From contig JAGYXB010000369.1 in NCBI GenBank assembly GCA_022495005.1, positions 1 to 64,000 on the forward strand: a stretch of 64,000 nt of DNA, written 5' to 3'. Made by a program: the position numbers and the translations under genes. Shown here one piece after another: positions 59,949-64,000 of this stretch. This stretch comes from Rhyacophila brunnea. Its lineage: Eukaryota; Arthropoda; Insecta; Trichoptera; Rhyacophilidae. The notes beneath the pieces were generated by a model. It had not been told where the DNA came from and did not search any database. It saw only the letters and a program-made list of their open reading frames with translations. Numbering within the stretch: the first letter of the stretch is position 1; the number at the start of each line of letters is the position of its first letter.

Positions 59949-60225
59949 ATACCCACGATGGTCGAGCGGCTTACGCGTCGGTTTATAATGTCGTGGGTCC
60001 CAGATTCGAATCTTGGTCTGCGAAATACATATATAGTTTTTCAATTTGTGTTTGGAGTATGGACCTCTAATAGGTTCAGCAAGTGGCTAACGTCCATTTA
60101 TCTGTTTATACAAATCTCCACTCTATAGAAGCTCATTATTATGATCAGTATCTACACATTGTAGTCTTAATTCAATGAAAAAAAAATACATTTGACTGAC
60201 AAAGTTTAGTGTGCACTATTTATAC
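59949..60225 (+). mobile_element. tRNA-derived SINE, family C, long copy
   Basis: A box (TGGTCGAGCGG), B box (AGATTCGAATCTTGG), body TGGAGTATGGACCTCTAATAGG, and a 3' part (TTCAATGAAAA, GACTGACAAAGTTTAGTGTG) also present in the unrelated-headed SINE at 60957. Confidence 0.8.
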
Positions 60226-60402
60226 CAGGTACTTACCTAACTACGTATAATTTTGTAGAACTCTATATTATCCTCGTTGTCTATTTTCAGACGTTATTAA
60301 ACGTTTTCAAACTTGAAACCGCTCATGATGAAATTTAATCTTGATTTTGTTTTGCAATTAGCTATTCTGAATAAACTTGAGTTTTCCACCTTTAAGACCA
60401 GT

Positions 60403-60689
60403 GGGTCTATTCTGTACACAAAGCTGATTTTTGTCCGCTACAGCAGCTAAATAGGATAGGAAAGTATCGGATTATTATTACGTATTGTAACAATTACAAT
60501 AATATAGTTATAATTGTTAACAGCACGTCTCTTCTCTGTGATAAATTTTAGACCGAGATAGGCAGTTTTGACAGTTCAGACGGTTAACTTATTGTAATTG
60601 TTACAATAAGTGTCGATAATTCTATACTTTCCTACCCTATTTAGCTGCTGTAGCGGACCGAAAGCAGAGTTGTGTATATAATAGACCCG
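60403..60689. mobile_element. MITE with long inverted repeats
   Basis: GGGTCTATT-TGTACACA, GTCCGCTACAGCAGCTAAAT and ATTGTAACAATTACAATAA occur in inverted order at both ends, giving arms of about 100 bp with mismatches and a short centre. Target duplication not resolved. Confidence 0.8.
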
Positions 60690-60956
60690 CTTGTTCAATT
60701 CACTCCAAAGTTCTTATTATATTAAGTTACTAGCTTATGTTAAGATTGTACTTAAAAATAATACCCCTAACAAAAATACTTTGCATAGAGATAGTGTGCA
60801 GTTATAAAATAAAGTGCAAAATGTATTATAATACAATTTTAGTATCCAGTAATACCATACGAAAAATCAATATACGTATTTTGCGTCGTGATTAATTATT
60901 CTCGAAATATAAATTTTCACATTACTTTGAAATAGGAACATAATAATATAATATTT

Positions 60957-61168
60957 CGGCGGCTCTCATGGTGCAGTGCGCAAGGCGCTGATCTTTCATC
61001 ATGGAGTTCTGGGTTCGATTCCCAGTGAGGTCAAAATATATTTACATAATCTAATATTTAAATTCCTCAAGCCTGGGAATTTTAAAAACTAACCAACACC
61101 ATCTGTAAAATGTAGTCTGATTTCAATGAAAACAAGTATGTATGACTGACAAAGTTTAGTGTGCAATA
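60957..61168 (+). mobile_element. tRNA-derived SINE, family A head with family C-type tail
   Basis: The head GGCGGCTCTCATGGTGCAGT and B box GGGTTCGATTCCCAG are family A-like. The end (TGTAGTCTGATTTCAATGAA, GACTGACAAAGTTTAGTGTG) matches the end of the family C copy at 59949. The unit looks composite. Confidence 0.75.
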
Positions 61169-61339
61169 TTTATGGCGGATCTTAACAGCCTACCTTCACC
61201 CTTCGCCACTGGTAGGTACAATACAATATTTATGTAGGTAGGTACTGATATTTTTATATTTATTTTTTTTACCCTTGTACGCCACTGTAATGAAAGATAA
61301 ATACTCTCGCAGCAGGGTGCAGTTTCAAAAAAAAGGCGT

Positions 61340-61520
61340 TTATGAATCCCCTTGAAAACTGTGTTTTCTCTTGGACAGCATCGTCGAAATATCGACGCAT
61401 TGAAACGCAATCGGCCCGGAAACAAAACGCAAACGACGTTTGGCGGATGAATCCGAAACTTCGCTTTGCCGTCTGCGCGCAGTCGCTTTGCCGTGTGCGC
61501 GCAGCCTATCATTGGGCTTC
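61340..61520. other. GC-richer block with a duplicated 22-mer, no gene supported
   Basis: CGCTTTGCCGTCTGCGCGCA is repeated immediately as CGCTTTGCCGTGTGCGCGCA near 61463-61505. Frames on both strands are open for 60-118 codons but none has a recognisable motif. Confidence 0.4.
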
Positions 61521-61599
61521 ACGGTCTATTGTGGTGTTTAATAAAGAAACAAATAATAAAAATAAATATAAGTTAAATCGAACCTCATCTGATAGATAG

Positions 61600-62119
61600 G
61601 AACCAAGGTTTTTTATAAACTGAATGATATTAACTTCATTTAGATAGGTATCTACTTAAAAATACAAAACTATGCAATACGATATATTACGAAACATGAG
61701 AATATTGATTTTTTATAATATTGATACCTCCACGTTTCTACGGGCATGGAGGACCCCTTAATAGTAAATCACGAGCGAAGATATGGATGCCACATTCATG
61801 TTTCTCATATCCCGCCAAAATCCTTCCATCGCCGTTTTATGCATAAAATGCTCTTTAGTAATCAACTATAAATGTTGCTTCTTTTGGGCTCAATTCTTAG
61901 AAATCTCTGTAACTTTCCGTCTGCCTGCCAAAAAGGTAGCTTGGACGACCCTTACGGTAAAACCCAGGCAAAGGCCAAACATTCGCCGCATGCAAGAATG
62001 ATAGAGAGGGGTGGTCGTTCAGGGGCAGATTGAAAGAGACAGCGATAAAGCTCAAAAGAAGGAGAGCTAGCCGCAACACTGCAGGTAGAAAGTTAGTTAG
62101 CGTAAGACTCCCAAACGCG
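61600..62119. other. No gene supported
   Basis: No motif recognised. Part of it may belong to the LTR that ends at 62618. Confidence 0.35.
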
Positions 62120-62618
62120 ACAGGCTGTGTGCCCTGTGGAAGCTTAATTTTTAATTGACAGCCTAGGCGCCCGTTTTTAATAAATTTAGGGCTGTTAAAA
62201 ATTTATAAAGTGTGAGATTGTTAATGTGTAGTAATATTGTGTTGTGTATGTAATGTGTGTTGTGTAATTTTTTTCGTGTACCTAACTAATTAGGTAATAA
62301 AACTTTCGGCAACGATTGCTGCTACGAACAACGTGCGTTCATCATTTTTCCATCCCGTCAATCCTGCATTTACCCCCAACTGTCAAGACCTACCGTGCAC
62401 TGAACGTGCTCTACCGGACTAAAAACCAGCTACTATTGACCGCCTTGAACTATTCTGAGCTAGTCGAGGGGTGGAAGCTGGTCGTGTGTCTCCCGCGTTC
62501 TGCCGACGGCACGCTACGAGGGCCTCATTGACGCCCGGTTGACCGGCGAGTCGAGCTCTGAGGGCGGATCGGCCGTGCGGCCCCGACTCCCCTCCCTACC
62601 CGGACTTCCGGGGTGTCA
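62120..62618 (+). repeat. Probable LTR of a second retrotransposon (right edge)
   Basis: The stretch ends GGGGTGTCA, six bases before a PBS-like TGGCGAGCCCAACGTGG (62624). AATAAA lies at 62297-62302. The left edge is uncertain (a TG near 62125 is one option). The rest of the element would lie beyond the window. Confidence 0.45.
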
Positions 62619-63205
62619 AGTTTTGGCGAGCCCAACGTGGACCTGTGACAGTACCTGTCATTTTGACAAGTACGTGTCAGAAATAGGGCAGTGAAGAACC
62701 GAAGGAGCTTCACCGAACCGATATCCTGAAATGAAGAGTCAGTGCTAAATTTAGTGTGCTTAAAGCGTTTGACAGTTGACGTGGACAGTGACATTTTGAC
62801 ATTTGTGACAGTGGGAGGACGGTTGTTGTGGTTGACGACTGTAATTTTGACGTTGGTGGTGTTGTGATAGTCCGCCATCTTGGGACGGGTGAGTCTGTTG
62901 ACATCCGCCATCTTGGATCGGCTGTGAAGGTTGTCAACTGTCACTTTGACGTTTGTCGTGTTGTGATAGTCCGCCATCTTGAAACAGCTGAGTCTGTTGA
63001 CATCCGCCATTTTGAATCAGCTGTGAGTGTTGCCATTTGTTACTTTTGACAGCTGTCATCTGTCAGTTTGACAGTAAGACATTTTTTTTCTCGAGTTTAT
63101 ATTTTTCTGTTGATTTTGCAATACGAGCAATTGCCAGTGCGTGCAAATAAGGATCAATGACACTAATAATAAATTTTAAATACTAAATTTATTTTTAACT
63201 ATACG
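62619..63205 (+). other. Leader of the second LTR element with tandem repeats
   Basis: After the PBS-like site come two direct repeats of about 100 bp (GTGATAGTCCGCCATCTTG near 62864 and 62964, each followed by GAGTCTGTTGACATCCGCCA) and many TTGACA/TGACAG words in both orientations. Confidence 0.5.
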
Positions 63206-63394
63206 ATGGATAACTGCGATACGGACTTGATGGAAGTTATTGAGTGTACCGTGCAGTGTATCTGCGAGAAGACGGCGCGGACCAGGAGGGATGCCGGCTA
63301 CGAAATGTCCGTGGAGAGGCGTGGTACGCCAGCGCGGCGCGGACGACGCGGTAACAGACCGCCACACAGCCGGTTAGCGCCTATAAAGCTCTAA
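63206..63394 (+). CDS. Small unknown ORF in the LTR leader
   Basis: 62 codons from ATG 63206 (MDNCDTDLMEVIECTVQCIC), then an Arg-rich second half (RGTPARRGRRGNRP). The ATG follows an AT-rich leader. It may be a short gag-like start or a chance frame; no zinc knuckle or capsid motif is present. Confidence 0.3.
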   Translation: MDNCDTDLMEVIECTVQCICEKTARTRRDAGYEMSVERRGTPARRGRRGNRPPHSRLAPIKL

Positions 63395-64000
63395 CTGGAG
63401 AAGATGACGAGGAAGGAGACCCCCTACGGAGGAACGACCAGGCCAATATAAAACTTTCATTTTAATTCATATTTCATATTGTTGTTTATTTTCGTATTGT
63501 AATGTTTGTGTATTGTTATCATTGCAGTGTATGTCTTATTGATGTGTCATTTTGTTGTTAGACCTACAATTTAACTACAGTATATGCCGCAGTTTGGTAC
63601 TGCATTAACCTATGTTGTCGAACACGACGGAATAAAATAGAATAATTAAATATTAATGACCTTATTCACTCAATTAAGATGAGATGAAAAATGTTGAAAA
63701 TGAATCTTAATTCTCATTTATAAATCTACCTTGGCCAGGTTGATGACTCTGTATTGCGTATTTAGTACGGAGATTAGTGTACTAAGTATGATAACCATGA
63801 ATACTTATTTTAAATTTTGTTTTGTAAGCACATTTTGTTAATTGTATCCCTTGAATTTTGCCTAGGTTAATTTACTTAATGACGACTCATGTATGAGCGT
63901 GTGACGAGAAGTAATAACGGTCGTTAGCGAGGAGCGTTTGTTAAGGAGGAATGGAGGTATTGGGATGAACTGCCGTGGACCGACGGAATAGGTTTTAGCT
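63395..64000. other. No gene seen; probably interior of the second LTR element
   Basis: AT-rich, with AATAAAATAGAATAA near 63631. No recognisable motif before the window ends. Confidence 0.35.

Overview
The window looks like insect nuclear DNA from an AT-rich genome full of transposable elements. The signs are arthropod element families (Helitron, Jockey/CR1-like and RTE-like non-LTR remnants, hAT relics with 8-bp target duplications, tRNA-derived SINEs, a Ty3/Gypsy-like LTR element), frequent short GTAGGTACCTAC-type strings of the kind seen in some Lepidoptera and aphids, and a transposase gene with a spliceosomal intron. I could not settle the order of insect, and I found no host protein-coding gene that I can defend. 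The annotation is therefore mostly a map of mobile elements and their nesting.

Left part (1-27.6 kb): a dispersed repeat at 1-102 with a sister at 26273; a perfect hairpin at 1336; a foldback element at 2.2 kb; a TA-flanked MITE at 3.0 kb; a 1.75-kb inverted-repeat element at 3.9-5.6 kb; two RTE-type 3' ends and a SINE at 5.7-6.9 kb; an internally deleted Helitron at 8.1-10.0 kb; a Jockey-like 3' end at 11.4-12.0 kb; a hAT MITE with another hAT MITE inside it at 14.1-14.7 kb; a TA-flanked MITE at 16.0 kb; a second copy of the first hAT MITE with a non-LTR 3' end inside it at 19.6-20.7 kb; hAT transposase relics at 22 and 25 kb.

Centre (27.6-41.7 kb): a four-layer nest. A palindromic MITE (TA-CTGTTCGGTTATCAGG) is split by a 13.9-kb LTR retrotransposon (LTRs of 1996 and 2186 bp, TSD TTAG, PBS starting TGGCGCCC). 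It encodes an intact Gag and, after a single in-frame UGA, a 535-codon ORF that resembles no retroviral protein I know. No protease, reverse transcriptase or integrase is visible. The LTR element carries a 3.6-kb DNA transposon whose minus-strand gene is a DUF7869-like putative DDE transposase (two exons, damaged C terminus), and that transposon carries a 0.48-kb inverted-repeat element. The pol-less gag plus unknown-ORF element is the best candidate here for something undescribed.

Right part (41.7-64 kb): a tRNA-like relic at 43.1 kb, a 5'-truncated RTE-like reverse transcriptase at 45.9-46.9 kb, several SINEs of at least three families, more hAT relics and MITEs (51.2, 55.3, 56.1, 57.9 kb), a long-TIR MITE at 60.4 kb, and at the end the apparent right edge of another LTR (to about 62618) followed by a PBS-like site and a leader with tandem repeats. 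Stretches not listed are AT-rich and I see no gene in them.
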